This document shows positions 22,531 to 33,734 of a stretch of 64,000 nt of DNA, piece after piece. Each line of letters starts with the position of its first letter. The first letter of the stretch is position 1. The stretch lies in the NCBI GenBank assembly GCA_001986395.2, contig MQVO02000002.1, forward strand, positions 868,001 to 932,000, given 5' to 3'. The stretch is from Irpex lacteus. Its lineage: Eukaryota; Basidiomycota; Agaricomycetes; Polyporales; Irpicaceae. A program made the translations under genes and the position numbers. The notes beneath the pieces are model-generated. The model did not search any database and was not told the origin of the DNA. It was given only the letters and a program-made list of their open reading frames with translations.

Positions 22531-24881
22531 GCCCAAGTCCGACGACATCTAATTTCGACCTGGACCACTCTATCTACCGCTCTACTTAATCATTCACGAC
22601 CACCCGCACTCAATGTAGCCCTATCACCCTTGCCATCCCGGATACCCATTTGCAGACTTGTACTGTCGCACTTATACCCCATTTGCATATAACATACAGT
22701 AGTATCTCGTGTCATTTTCGCATTAACCTATTTAATCAGTATCTCGCGCTTGCCTCAGCTGCAAGGCCATTACAACCTTCCAAGAACGTAAATACTGACA
22801 CGGTCCATGCATCATGCACCATGGGTGCCACCACCAGCGACATCTGTTGTCTCATATTTGTACCTCCGGCGCATCAGACTTCGAGCCGCGTTGGGGCGTC
22901 GCGGGCTCTCTCACCGCCTCCCCTCATGATCAGTGGGGACAAGCCTCAATTTCTCAGCATTGCTCGATACGACGTTAAAGTAACCTTGGCATAGGAAAAT
23001 ATGGCCATAACGGTATCGGTAAGTGCACCTGGCTTCCTGGGTATATGCTCTTGCTAAGCGTCTTATCAGCATCGGACAACACACTGAACTCAGTCCTGCT
23101 CGCTGTAGTATACTTAACACACAATGGTGTTGTTTCGCACTAATCGGTGCTTCCAGCTCTGTATTAAAACGTGCTCCGCGCAAGGGGTAGTGTATACCAG
23201 TAAGAACCATCCAATATACAGCGATCACTTGTAACATTACCTAAAACAACGTGCTCAACGCCTTCACCCCGGGATTCATACGAGTATACCCACGTTCTCA
23301 GGCAATCCCCGATCTCATAGACTTCTGAATGGGCCTGTTTATATGCCTATCTCTCCGGACATGCCTCATTGCTCTTCGGATCCGACAGGCATCAGGGCGT
23401 TGTAGCCAATTCCCTGGATTTACCATTGCATTACGATCGGAAGGCAGCAGACCGTGCTTGCAATCCTATAGATGGCTTGACCCCGGTAAATAATGTGTGC
23501 TTCTCCCAACGTCCAATGTATTGACACATATTTGAATCACTCACAGCGGCTCCAAGCTCATGCTTGTCACCCCCCATCTGCTGGACCCAAAACATTCGGT
23601 CAGACCCAAATATTTGCGCCGAGAGGGTTTCATTGACCTGGTTTTTTTGGAGTACGTATATGACTCGCTTTCATCCTGGGATCGATGTTTGCAAAGCTCG
23701 AACGATACATAGTGCTTCCAGAACACCTATACAAAGGGGACTATATCTAGAGCTCAATGGACCATTCGCGCATACATGGGCCTCAAATTGTACGGAATGC
23801 CAAGCGATGTGTGCGGTAAGGGCATCGTCCATCCGTATTATGACATGAACGCCCTAGATGCACAGGTAAGCATATGGGGCTGTTCAGTGGCAATACAGCT
23901 CTCATCGATCGGGCCATCTTCTGTATTAGCGTTCTGTCACATCTCCCATTGTAAATCTTACGCTCGTTCCAGACTTCTCTCGCACGATGCTACCAATCTC
24001 AGACAATCGCTCATAGAAGACTCCCAGCGCTCTCCCTTTTGAACATCCGTCTTACTTGTACCGAGGTGGGCGAATGATTTACCATATATGTATCCCCGGA
24101 CTCATCGCCTTCAGTGCTCTTATATAGCCACTCCCTCCTGGTTTGACGTATCCTATCAGCAACGTTTCACAAACACGCAGCTGCATCATGTATCGCTCTA
24201 CAAGCAGAGACAGGCCTCAGGCACTTTTCATCTTCGGGCATCTTGACGTGTACCTTTTCCTTCTTCTTGCATAGCGGAAGCAGAGAGCTATAGCCTAGGA
24301 GGTTGCGTATACGGGTACGTGACATTTCCTGTGCGAGTCATAGGTTTGAAAACGTCATGCAAGGCTTCTGGTTTGAACTGCGCCTTTCCGCTAGTGAATG
24401 ACTCACGCATGACCTCCTCTCCCAGATACACGAGTCATGCAGTCTGTCCATCCACCGTCAATCCATACATCTCAACCCTCCTAACCAAACGATTTCCCTC
24501 GAACGGAGTTATATCAAGTACCGCCCTCGAAGAGAGCCGGAGACGTCGTATCTGTAACATGGAATGCCTCAGAGTGTAGGTCAACACGATTCTGCGATGT
24601 ATCAGGACCACTGTTGACTCTCCTTTGGACAGATCTTCGGAGACCGGTTGTAGGTCCACGGATCAGAGTACATTTGTGTGCCTGTCACGAATTTAGAGTT
24701 CCTGCAGTTGGGTGCATCAGCAGTATTGCGGGGCAGTCAAGCATATTGGGTGTATTAGGGTTTACGTGAGTGGCCTACTATTCTTTGACTTCGACAAGTA
24801 CACGTACCCTCATACCATATATAAGAGCTCTTCCCCCCTGTCATGTCTTGAGTTCAAGCCCTCATATCTATTCGACGACCT
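22531..24881. other. 2.35 kb spacer between the DUF6699 genes
   Basis: No supported gene. A plus-strand frame at 23564-23848 and a minus-strand frame at 24435-24659 have no family signature. No duplicated DNA shared with the flanking genes was visible, so the paralogues are not a recent tandem copy. Confidence 0.45.
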
Positions 24882-25563
24882 ATGTACTATTCTCGCACCC
24901 CCTCATCCGTGAGACCGTCTCGTGGCCCACGACCCTCCCCTGCTCCTTCCTCCGCCAGTGGTTGGAGCAGTGGGAGCTTTACAGTAAGTCTCTGCAGTCC
25001 TCGCCACACCGTATCTCTTGATGCTTACTACATAGCTCCAGCCTCCCGTTCATACCGTGCCACTACCCTCGGAAGATATCGATGATCTCCTTTCTCATAC
25101 GGCACACCAGAAACCTGCTATCTATTTTGACCTACGCCGTCATCCACGCTACATTCGCCTTTCCTCTGCAAACAGGTCTATACCTGCTGATAGTCTGCAC
25201 AATCCCGTCTGCAGACCGAAGCTATGCAAGCTCACCATTCGCCATCCCAATTTCTTCTGGGAGCTTCGTCTGCAGGGCAAGGACGTGTACGTGACGGTCC
25301 AGGAAGTTCTCGACGGACTATACACCTTTCTCCAAACGCCTGTGACAGAAGTGGAGTGGGACCATATCCGCAGAGGAGACCCAGCGCGAGCTCGACGTAT
25401 CGACGAGGCAGCACAGTACCGACGTGAAACTCCCGCAGAAGACCGCCGGCTGGAAGAGTCAATACGGAGGAAACGAGTCGATGTATTGGAAGCGGACTTC
25501 ATCTTTGGTGGTTTACAATGGGAAGGGGATGGTGTTCTATCACTGAAAACATCGTGCGCTTGA
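24882..25563 (+). CDS. DUF6699-domain protein, copy 2
   Basis: Exons 24882..24983 and 25042..25563, 207 residues. The N-terminus is Ser/Arg/Pro-rich (MYYSRTPSSVRPSRGPRP). The domain is recognisable from AIYFDLRRHPRYIR, LCKLTIRHPNFFWELRLQ, VYVTVQEVLDGLYTFLQTPV, and RRKRVDVLEADFIFGGLQW. It is well diverged from copy 1: the usual HPLL motif is replaced by DLLSHTAHQKP. A TATA-like ATATATAAG lies near 24820. Function unknown. Confidence 0.85.
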
Positions 25564-26214
25564 TGCGTTTGAATCATGATGTTGTTTTGACACTCTTTAC
25601 ATTCTCATGATTTTCCTCTCATATCTTTGACGCATCCCATTTTGACGGACATTCTCCAATTGCTATATTGTAGCTCATTTACACATGACTCGCATACACT
25701 CATCCACATTTTGTAGCATGACTGCACGATCTCTCCCTTCCGCACGCACCACAACCCGCATATGCATGCATGTATTAGTACTAGTATAACACTACCTCCC
25801 ACACAAACACAAGACATAGATATATCGTGAATAAATACAACCACAACGACCACATTTCAAGCTCGAAGTACTACGTATCAATAAAAGGGAACCTCCTAGT
25901 AAGATTTCCTCAGTTGAGAACGACGTGCATCGGTAGTTTGAGACCTCCAACTTGCAAGACAGAAGTACGAGTGACTCTAATAATATCAGCATCCCGATCA
26001 TAGATCTGGGCTCAGGCTAGACTCGGAGCAACGCCTGCAGGATGCAACGCGTTCAATGACAGCAACTTCGCACGCTCCTCGATATACAAAGGGCCCTGAA
26101 GGCGCTGGATGATCTTCCTCCACAGCACTTCAGCAGTGTCTACAATTCCGGGTCTGCATTCAGGTTGTAGCCACGACGACTTGAGGAGACCTCTAGTAGC
26201 TCTCTCAATTCGAC
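25564..26214. other. intergenic, no supported gene
   Basis: A+T-rich 3' flank of the DUF6699 gene and upstream region of the RRM gene. No distinct feature was recognised. Confidence 0.4.
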
Positions 26215-28624
26215 ATGGCCACACTTGCCAACTCGCCGCACCCATTCTTGAAGGAGCCCGTCCTATACGTGGTCGACCCTCCAAACCGCCTGCAGTGGTA
26301 TCAGCTTGAAGAAACGTTCCGCTCGTGCGGGGCAGTCTCTACAGATGGGATGTCAGTGGTCGAAGGCAAACCGAACCGTAGAAAATGGCCTATTCGGTTT
26401 GTCAGCATCTTCCACGGTGGGTAGACAGTGTGTTTGTACTACAGTCCATTCAACTCAGAACGCGAGCTAGCGGAGATGGCCCTCGCAACTCTGCAAGGAG
26501 CTGATGTCGCCGACCTCCAACCTCCATGGCGGTTGTCTCTGTCACATTCTCCAACATTCGAGAAGGCGACATTTTCGAAACCCCCCTTGCCTCAGTATCT
26601 CGCAACTGAGCCGGAATTCTTTACCGATTCTACAATAAATCCTCAGCTACTTTTCAGATGCTTTCGCAATGCCGGTCCTCTGGTGTCCGTGCAGACAGGC
26701 GTGGATATCGCGGGCCAGCAGCACACTGCGGTTATTCAATACTTCATGGAGAAGCATGCAACTTTGGCTCGCGGAAAACGAAACATGATTCACAGTAGGC
26801 TGGAGAGTTGCGCTCAGTTCTCTGTGCACTCCTATGATCCGTTCAGCGTTCAATGTTCGGTATGTTTATGCGATACAATTGTCGATACATATCCGACGTT
26901 ATTTACTCATTTCTTATTTATATTCCCGCAGGGATTTGCGTCCGATTTTTCTAAAGCCTCTTTACGAATTTTATTCTCCCAGGTGTGTGGATTCGTGTGA
27001 ATCGTTAACATGCGTATGGAAATGCTGAGGACGTCAACAGTTCGGAGCAATCAAGAGGTGGCTAGTATCTTCTATCACTATTTTGTGTTTGCTAATTTTC
27101 ACGCCAGCGCATATCTGAAGAATACTAAGGGGCCGGATCCGCACGGAATTGTTACCTTCATATCTCGAACCTCCGGTACATCGTCAGAGTGACTTCATCT
27201 TTATTGTATTCATACCCATTCTAAATTTACAGCTGCTCGAGCATTACATGCTATGAACGTAGAACGGAAAGACCATCTCATCGTCCGCTACCGGGAGCTC
27301 CATACTGGAGAACGTCCTCTGAAACCACCTTCACTGACACTGCTTCAACAACTACAGAGCGGCCACTATCCAAAACTCGTCCGTAGTTGTCACACACTAT
27401 TGTGCTGGGAGGGCTGCTAAAGGAAGCTGCTTTATTCAGATAACCTACAAGCAATCCCCGGAGGAGGTACAAGCGAAGGCTGAACAGCAGCGTCGACAAG
27501 CAGCAGCTCGAGAGCTGCGAGAGGCGAAAGCACGAAAGGAAAGAGAGTGTCATTCAAGGAAAATTGCAGAAGCCAAGGTGAAGGACCGCCAATACCGACA
27601 GCTCCGCAAAGAGGCGGCAGAGCGTGCCAATTCAAGAGCTAAGAAGGAACTCGAGACCGCCAGGGCAGACAGACGCAGGGCCTGTGAGGACATGACACGA
27701 GTTCAGCAGGCGTCGCGTGAGCTGATCGCTGCAGAGAGTGCATCTGCGCAAGCCAAACAGATATGGCTGGAGGCCGTAGAACGCGAGGCACAGGCGAGGC
27801 GAGAGGCGGAGAGTGCGCAGAATGCTGCGACCAATGCTCACGAAAGAAGACAGCAAGCGGAAGTGCGTATTGGCATCGCAACCCAAAAGGAAATATCATC
27901 CCGGAACGAGATAGAGAAGCTCTCCCAAGGACTCGACGCAGAAGAGCTCGACGAGGAGACTCTGCATCAGGCAAGGCTCGCCGAGTCTGTTCGCAAAATT
28001 CAGCAACTCCGGGGGATCGGAGAACAAGAGAGAGAAGAAGAGGTAGGGAGAGAACGGCCTCCCGAGGAGAGAATGTGGTGGGAGGTGGAGGAAGCAGAGC
28101 GGGTGAATCGCGAGCGTAAACAACCGGCACGACAACTCGGAGGCGATGAAGCTCGACGGCGACTCTACGAAAAGGCTGTTTGGGAGGAACAGGCACGATG
28201 TAGATGGAAAGACCTGAGATTCTTCCCGAGACGATATGTCCTGACATGGGAAGAAAAGCAGGTCCTTCAAAGGTTCATGGTTGTCGGCGACGAGTTTGAT
28301 ACCCTCAAGTTTCGAAGAGCGCAGCCGCTCACGTTCGACAGCATCCCTTGGCCTATCCTTGCTCATCCTCGCGATATGTCACTCGAAGATATCAACTGGA
28401 GTGCGGTAGAGAAATTCTTTGGTGTCGCTGAGAAGGTACTAGAGGAAAAGGGCGAGTATAAGGCTCTCGTTGAGAAGGCGCATCGAAGGTTCCATCCAGA
28501 TAAGTGGAGGTCGCGCGGTATCCTCAACTCCGTGCTGGACGACAGCCTGCGTGGTAGGCTGGAGGCCGCGGGGAATGTGGTTGCACAAGCTATCACGCCG
28601 TTATGGCTGAAGTCGAGAGGGTAG
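26215..28624 (+). CDS. multi-RRM protein with coiled coil and J-like HPDKW tail
   Basis: Seven exons: 26215..26416, 26459..26859, 26932..26982, 27041..27057, 27108..27175, 27233..27378, 27440..28624; 689 residues. Three RRM-like folds are visible: VLYVVDPPNRLQWYQLEETF (first), QLLFRCFRNAGPLVSVQTG (second) and LFSQFGAIKSAYLKNTKG with GIVTFISRTSAARALHAMN (third). A Glu/Arg/Ala-rich coiled coil of about 220 residues follows. The tail has DSIPWPILAHP and HRRFHPDKW (about 643-651). The exon of 17 bases at 27041 and the sixth junction are the weakest points: an alternative pair, donor 27383 with acceptor 27422, also keeps frame. An RNA-binding role is inferred from the RRMs; the HPDKW tail is unnamed and shared with the gene at 5319. 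Confidence 0.72.
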
Positions 28625-30289
28625 GAGTCTCGTCTGAAACTATTCGTACCCCGTCTTGCATGATCTTTGTTCCATGTTGCTCTGATATAGCATTGACTTG
28701 ATACGATCTAAGACAAGGGTGTCCTCGGAATCAACGCGCGTGCAGCGGCCTCTGTTGTGCTCTGTTTGGTCGCGCGCATCAACGGCGCGACTTGAAGTGA
28801 AGGTGAAGTCTCTTGAACCTGACCCATGCTCAGCGACAACATCCACGTCGACGACTTATACTAGCAGCATCAAACCCCCTGAAATGAAACGTTCAGGCCT
28901 CAAGAATGATCGGCTGCGCCTCAGCGATGGATACTTCTGACACAGCTGGAATACATATAGAATTGGCATCCCGACTTCGGGTGTAGGTTACTCGATATCA
29001 TGGCCCAGTAGGCCTAGGGATTTGGAAGGTGTGCAGATCACTTCAAGATCCTAGTGTCAATATCGCTGACAGTTATGAGCGGAGCGGAGCAATAGGAACC
29101 TACAGCCTCTATAGGGCATTGGTACCGGGTATCTAATACATATATCCATCGACGCAAGCACTTCCAGCGTCGTGTGCTCAAACAAGAGGACGTGTTGAGC
29201 TGCCCATGGTCAGTCTCGGTGGGATGTAAGGCTTCTCTTATGCTCACATGGTTCGGACGATCACCGAGTTGCTATAAAACTCGTGCACATCTCATTATCA
29301 CGCATCATTCTCCAGTTCCGTCAAGTGCCTCCATTTCACAACCGAACTCCTGATCTTAACATCCCACATTGAATCGATTGTGCAGCTCAGTAATTCCAGT
29401 GAGTATAGCCTGCTTTTAACCCTCAATCGAACCTCGTTTCTCACCCACTTTGAGGTGAAGCTCGCAAGTCCAGATGTGTGCCCGCGCGACCGTACCAGAC
29501 AGTCACCGAAGCACACGATCTTAGGAGGCAAGTAGCATAGCCGCTATTAGTACATGGTTAAGAAGCTAATCTCTATCCTCAATACCGCATTCAGGCCCCT
29601 GCCTCTGGTCCTTGTATTCCACCTACAAGAGCCTGTGCATCTGACATATCCGGGCGCTATCATATGGCGGTACGATCCTTCTAGATACTCGCGAATACGA
29701 TTGATATCAGCGCCCTGTCAAATTTGCCCCTGCACAGCACAGTTCCTCCGTTCTTACTCTTCTAGAGGGCCTCGAGCTAGATTCGCGTATCGATACATAT
29801 GCACTTCAAGTACGACGAGTATCAAGCGATGAAATCCCATATCCAACTTTTACATCCACTCCTGTTCTTTTGCTAGAGTGGTAAGGGCTGTAAACTACAA
29901 TGCGGGCGGCCAATAGCATGTATTATGAGATGGCCGCCTACCGCGTTGTATGGTACAGCTTTCTGAGTATATATCACAGGGCCCTCTCAATATATCATCT
30001 ACACTTCCACCCTCACAATATATCATCTGCGCTTCCACCTTTGTCTTTGATCCTAACAGGACTACGCGTTTACACCCAATCGTCCCCCGATTACCAATAC
30101 GGACCCTGGCTATAGCTTACATAAATTCTGTGCGTGTACGGCTTTGACTGATCTGAATAGAGCTTAATTTTTGACAATAGTACTGCCCAGGTGACAACCG
30201 TGTCTTCCTCAGCAGCAAGCTTATAAGCTCACGATCGTACGTCCTATCTGGACTACTTCCCTTCCCGTCCCTTTCACTTTCCAAGAGCA
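28625..30289. other. intergenic, no supported gene
   Basis: 1.66 kb with only short frames on both strands. The segment just before 30290 ends in a pyrimidine-rich leader (CTTCCCTTCCCGTCCCTTTC) that suits a promoter for the next gene. Confidence 0.4.
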
Positions 30290-32257
30290 ATGTCCTCGTC
30301 TTCCGAAGTACAACTCATGTGACTTTCTAGTGCTGAGACTATGTGAGCTACCTACTCATCAATGCATCATTGTTTTTAGAATCGCCAGCAATTATCTTGG
30401 GGTTTCTGCGATCAGTAAGTGCCAATGTGTTAAGCCGTCATAAGCTCACATTTACGTGCAATAGCATTATATTTGTTCGACTATTGCATTACCTTCTCCC
30501 GCGAACGCAAGGTTATCTGGTCCAGAAAGGTGTCGACCGCGTCCATCCTATACCTACTCATACGCTACGCCGCTCTCACCTACCACGCTCTCTTTTTGTA
30601 CTTGAATATCGATAACAAGGTAGGCTCAGCTTTACACTCTTATAACGTGTACTTATCAACTGTCCTCTGTAGAGGTGAGCTTAGCTTAATTGAGGAGAAT
30701 ATTGTGACTGGCACGAGAGCTGATATGTAGCCTCGCAGTTGTGGCCTTCTTTGGCACGTCCTCCAAACGCTAGAGGTAATGATCTACACATCCATTACAT
30801 GTAAGCAGCACATCCAGCTCATCATATTTATTCTCAAAGTCAATGATTCCTGTTGATCCAGTGGTCATTGGGATACGAATTTATGCGATAACAAATAGAA
30901 ACAGCCGAATCGCAACAGTGTTACTGGCGTTGAACTTTATGTCAACTGGCGCAAACATAGTACGTTTACTTTTCCGAATATTGCGGCCGGCGAAATGCTC
31001 AGTCAACTATAGTTCGCCGCCGTGGCGAACACGCTGTTGTGGGACAAAGACGTCGAGCTTGAATCTTGTTCTACTGCTTTGACATACTCTCAAAATCTTC
31101 CTTTGAGGTACGTACTTGCGCTGGCAACTTATATCCCATTTATGCACAAGGATAAACTTGCTTACTATGTTTACACTCAGCTGTGAGTCTTTCAAGTAAA
31201 GTCAGATGACAGAGTTGCTGACCTGGAATACCAGTGGCGATAAGCACATATGTCTCCGCTGCTATTTCCGATATAGTGGCTGTCTGGGTGACGTATTTAA
31301 GATACAACAGGTGTAAAAGCAGTCTGAGCAGACTGTTCTGGGCTGATGGTAAGTGGAAACCTCGTTGAAGCATTGCTACTGTCACTGTTGATATTGACAA
31401 TGCTGTATTCTCAGGTGTGTCAGATTTTATGTGAGTGTGTACGTTACTGCTGTCTATGGGTCTCACATGAATCCTGGCATAGTATTTTTCTGTTCATCAA
31501 CCTCATGGAGTTGCTTTCTAATCTTGTGAGTACTGATATGTTTCGTTATATTCACGCTGCAAGGGCGGGTAACCTCAACGCTAAAGGGACTTCAGCCGGC
31601 CTTTCCTTATCTGAACGCAGCAACTCCCCTACTCCGGGTGTCAGTACCTTAATTCTTGTAGTCTGACATCTATATGTCTCATACGGTATAATACACTGGC
31701 AGAATACCACCAATCACAACGTATCGCTTTATCCTCAAGTTGCGGACATGGGTTCCAAAGGAAGATCTGGTGTCATCGGAAGGAGATTCAGGAGATTTGA
31801 CGTCGTCCGATACGAATTCGACTCGTAGCATTGTTATTGCACCTTCACAACACTCTGAGGAAGCAGGTACGGAAGATTATCAACCTCAAGTGGGCTCCTA
31901 CCCGGTTCAGCATGATCATGTTTCAACATACGGTGCCGACGATGAAGAATATGACAGACCTAACATTGAAAGCCGTTTAAAACTAGAAGAAATGAAGAGA
32001 GCATTAGTAAGTCAGCATGATGGCTCGCAAGTACTTAATGCCGATTGTTACCACTACTTTATGACTACTCCACGCAGAATCAGTCACTGGCAGCTCATCG
32101 CTACATGACTAGTAACGAAGATGTGGATGAATGCGAGGAGAACAACTTCGATGGACCTCTCAGGTTGAGCGAAGCTCAGGGGTGTACGTCGAGCCAGACC
32201 GAAGAATTTGTAGATGGCCATGACATTGGGGTACGACTGGTGACTTGCAAGACATGA
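30290..32257 (+). CDS. DUF6533 seven-helix membrane protein
   Basis: Proposed 13 exons: 30290..30318, 30380..30414, 30465..30648, 30739..30800, 30862..30959, 31013..31107, 31151..31182, 31235..31348, 31415..31430, 31483..31525, 31621..31637, 31703..32006, 32078..32257; 402 residues. The DUF6533 hallmark is clear: LYLFDYCITFSRERKVIWSR followed by STASILYLLIRYAALTYHAL. Later hydrophobic segments include TLEVMIYTSITLVIGIRIYA, TYVSAAISDIVAVWV and IIFLFINLMELLSNL, and the membrane region ends with IPPITTYRFILKLR, typical for the family. The C-terminus is long, acidic and Ser-rich. Exons 3, 7 and 11 were chosen to keep frame and family pattern; the 3' end may use one more intron after 32230. The role of the family is unknown; receptor-like function is often guessed from topology only. 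Confidence 0.7.
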
Positions 32258-32903
32258 CCACACTATACAAGCTCAAGCTGATATTATCATATCTGTAGGC
32301 TCCTGACAACGTTTGAACCGTGGACAGGGGTTTTCATCGGACAAATAAGGACTTTCTTAGAAGACTCGGAAGGTTTCGTACGCATTGTACACTCCGTATA
32401 TACTAGATGTGATGGTATCAAGTTTGGCTAATGAGCTTCCAATCCGTATTTGCTCTAGATACTCATGATTCATACACCCAGCGGTGACATGATGTATGCC
32501 AGATACCCTAGAGAGGAAGAAACACGCGCGTGGTCGAAAGATATACAACCTGCATGCGATGACGAGACGACAACTGAATTCGACATAGATTTACCTTCTC
32601 TTGAGCTGGCCTCATAAACTACGATCGGCTCCAAAAGTCAGATGGTTGAGATCACAACCTGAAACCGGGCTTTGCTGTCTCCCATTCAACAATTGGTGCA
32701 AACCGGCCACAGTCCAGTTACGATCGCAATCGAAGTCAGCTCCTAGGTGGGCGAGATCGCCCATTCGACAGCCAAAGACACCCACCTCCACCACAACACC
32801 ACTCAACGATTCCGTCTTTGCTGTCAGGAGACAGCCTGCGATCATAATCCGTGGCTTGCGAGACCAGTCAACCTACCTCGCTGGTCGAGGTGTACCCGCG
32901 AAC
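32258..32903. other. spacer with exon-like patch
   Basis: A short acidic open frame (about 32491-32619, ending DIDLPSLELAS) and an open stretch after a good acceptor at about 32298 could be extra exons of the upstream or downstream gene. Neither can be joined with confidence. Confidence 0.35.
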
Positions 32904-33164
32904 ATGGCCCCCAGTCCTAGCTACACGCCCAAATCATGGCCAGTCATGACATGGATCTTTGCCGGGTTTCTCTGCTTCTTCGCTTCCGTCCTGGTGGCGT
33001 TTGTGGTTGACTGGTTTCTGGAGTTTAGTGGTATTAGAGAGCGATGGGAGCGGGCGAGGAGGAGAGCATCTGAGAGAGTGCTCGTAGACGGCGAGAGTGT
33101 GCTCCCGGTGGCATCAGCACAGCGACAGAGTGCCATACCTGACCAAGACTTTGAAAAGGTATGA
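32904..33164 (+). CDS. small single-pass membrane protein, hypothetical
   Basis: ATG at 32904 in good context (AACATGGCC), 86 residues. One strong hydrophobic helix (VMTWIFAGFLCFFASVLVAF) is flanked by Pro/Lys on the N side and by a basic, helical stretch (RERWERARRRASER) on the C side. The same frame stays open upstream to about 32601 and could be part of a longer exon. A splice donor-like GTATGA follows FEK at the end, so the C-terminus is also uncertain. No family recognised. Confidence 0.4.
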   Translation: MAPSPSYTPKSWPVMTWIFAGFLCFFASVLVAFVVDWFLEFSGIRERWERARRRASERVLVDGESVLPVASAQRQSAIPDQDFEKV

Positions 33165-33734
33165 ATCAATATTTGTCTTGCTCTACATAAGATGAAGTTG
33201 AGGGCTTACTCGTGTTTAGGGCTAGTACGGCCTGCAGTCTGCATTATTGTCAATTGCAACGCAAGCCCTGCCAGTGTTGCTGCTGTAGCAGAGGCTTGTT
33301 ACTGCGCGAGTATCTTCTTGGAACGGGTTCTCCCCTGTAAACGTTTATACATTAGAACTCCTGTCAGCTTTTACGAAACAGCTACTCCTCGAACGGACGT
33401 TGTAACGTTGTATATAGGATGATGCTGCAATGACGATTGACGAAGCTGCCATTCATCCGTGGTGCAGTGTGGATGAGTCTAGAACCACCCAGTAAGCGGA
33501 ACAAGAAGTGGTTTCTTACTGGGTAACAACTCGTGTTGATGGGATAAGTAATATTGTGTTGGGTAAGCAACGAGGCCGGGAATGATGGCCATGACGTCCG
33601 CACTCTCCACTATCATGAGCGCTTGATGTGCTCACTAGCAGACATGTAATTCGGAAACTACATAATCCTCTCCTTCAATCTCTTTCTCCCCATCCACATC
33701 GCCCCCAAGTGTCCCGTCGTCGTCGTTCACAGCG
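33165..33734. other. upstream region of the ErdS-like gene
   Basis: 570 bases without a gene. A pyrimidine-rich leader (about 33665-33715) precedes the ATG at 33735. No TATA box recognised. Confidence 0.4.

Noticed and set aside
27639..28366. Long minus-strand frames opposite the RRM/coiled-coil gene
   Set aside because: They are reverse images of the Glu/Arg-rich coiled-coil codons.
32491..32619. Acidic 43-codon frame after the DUF6533 gene
   Set aside because: Could be a terminal exon, but no acceptor-phase combination was clearly better than ending at 32257.
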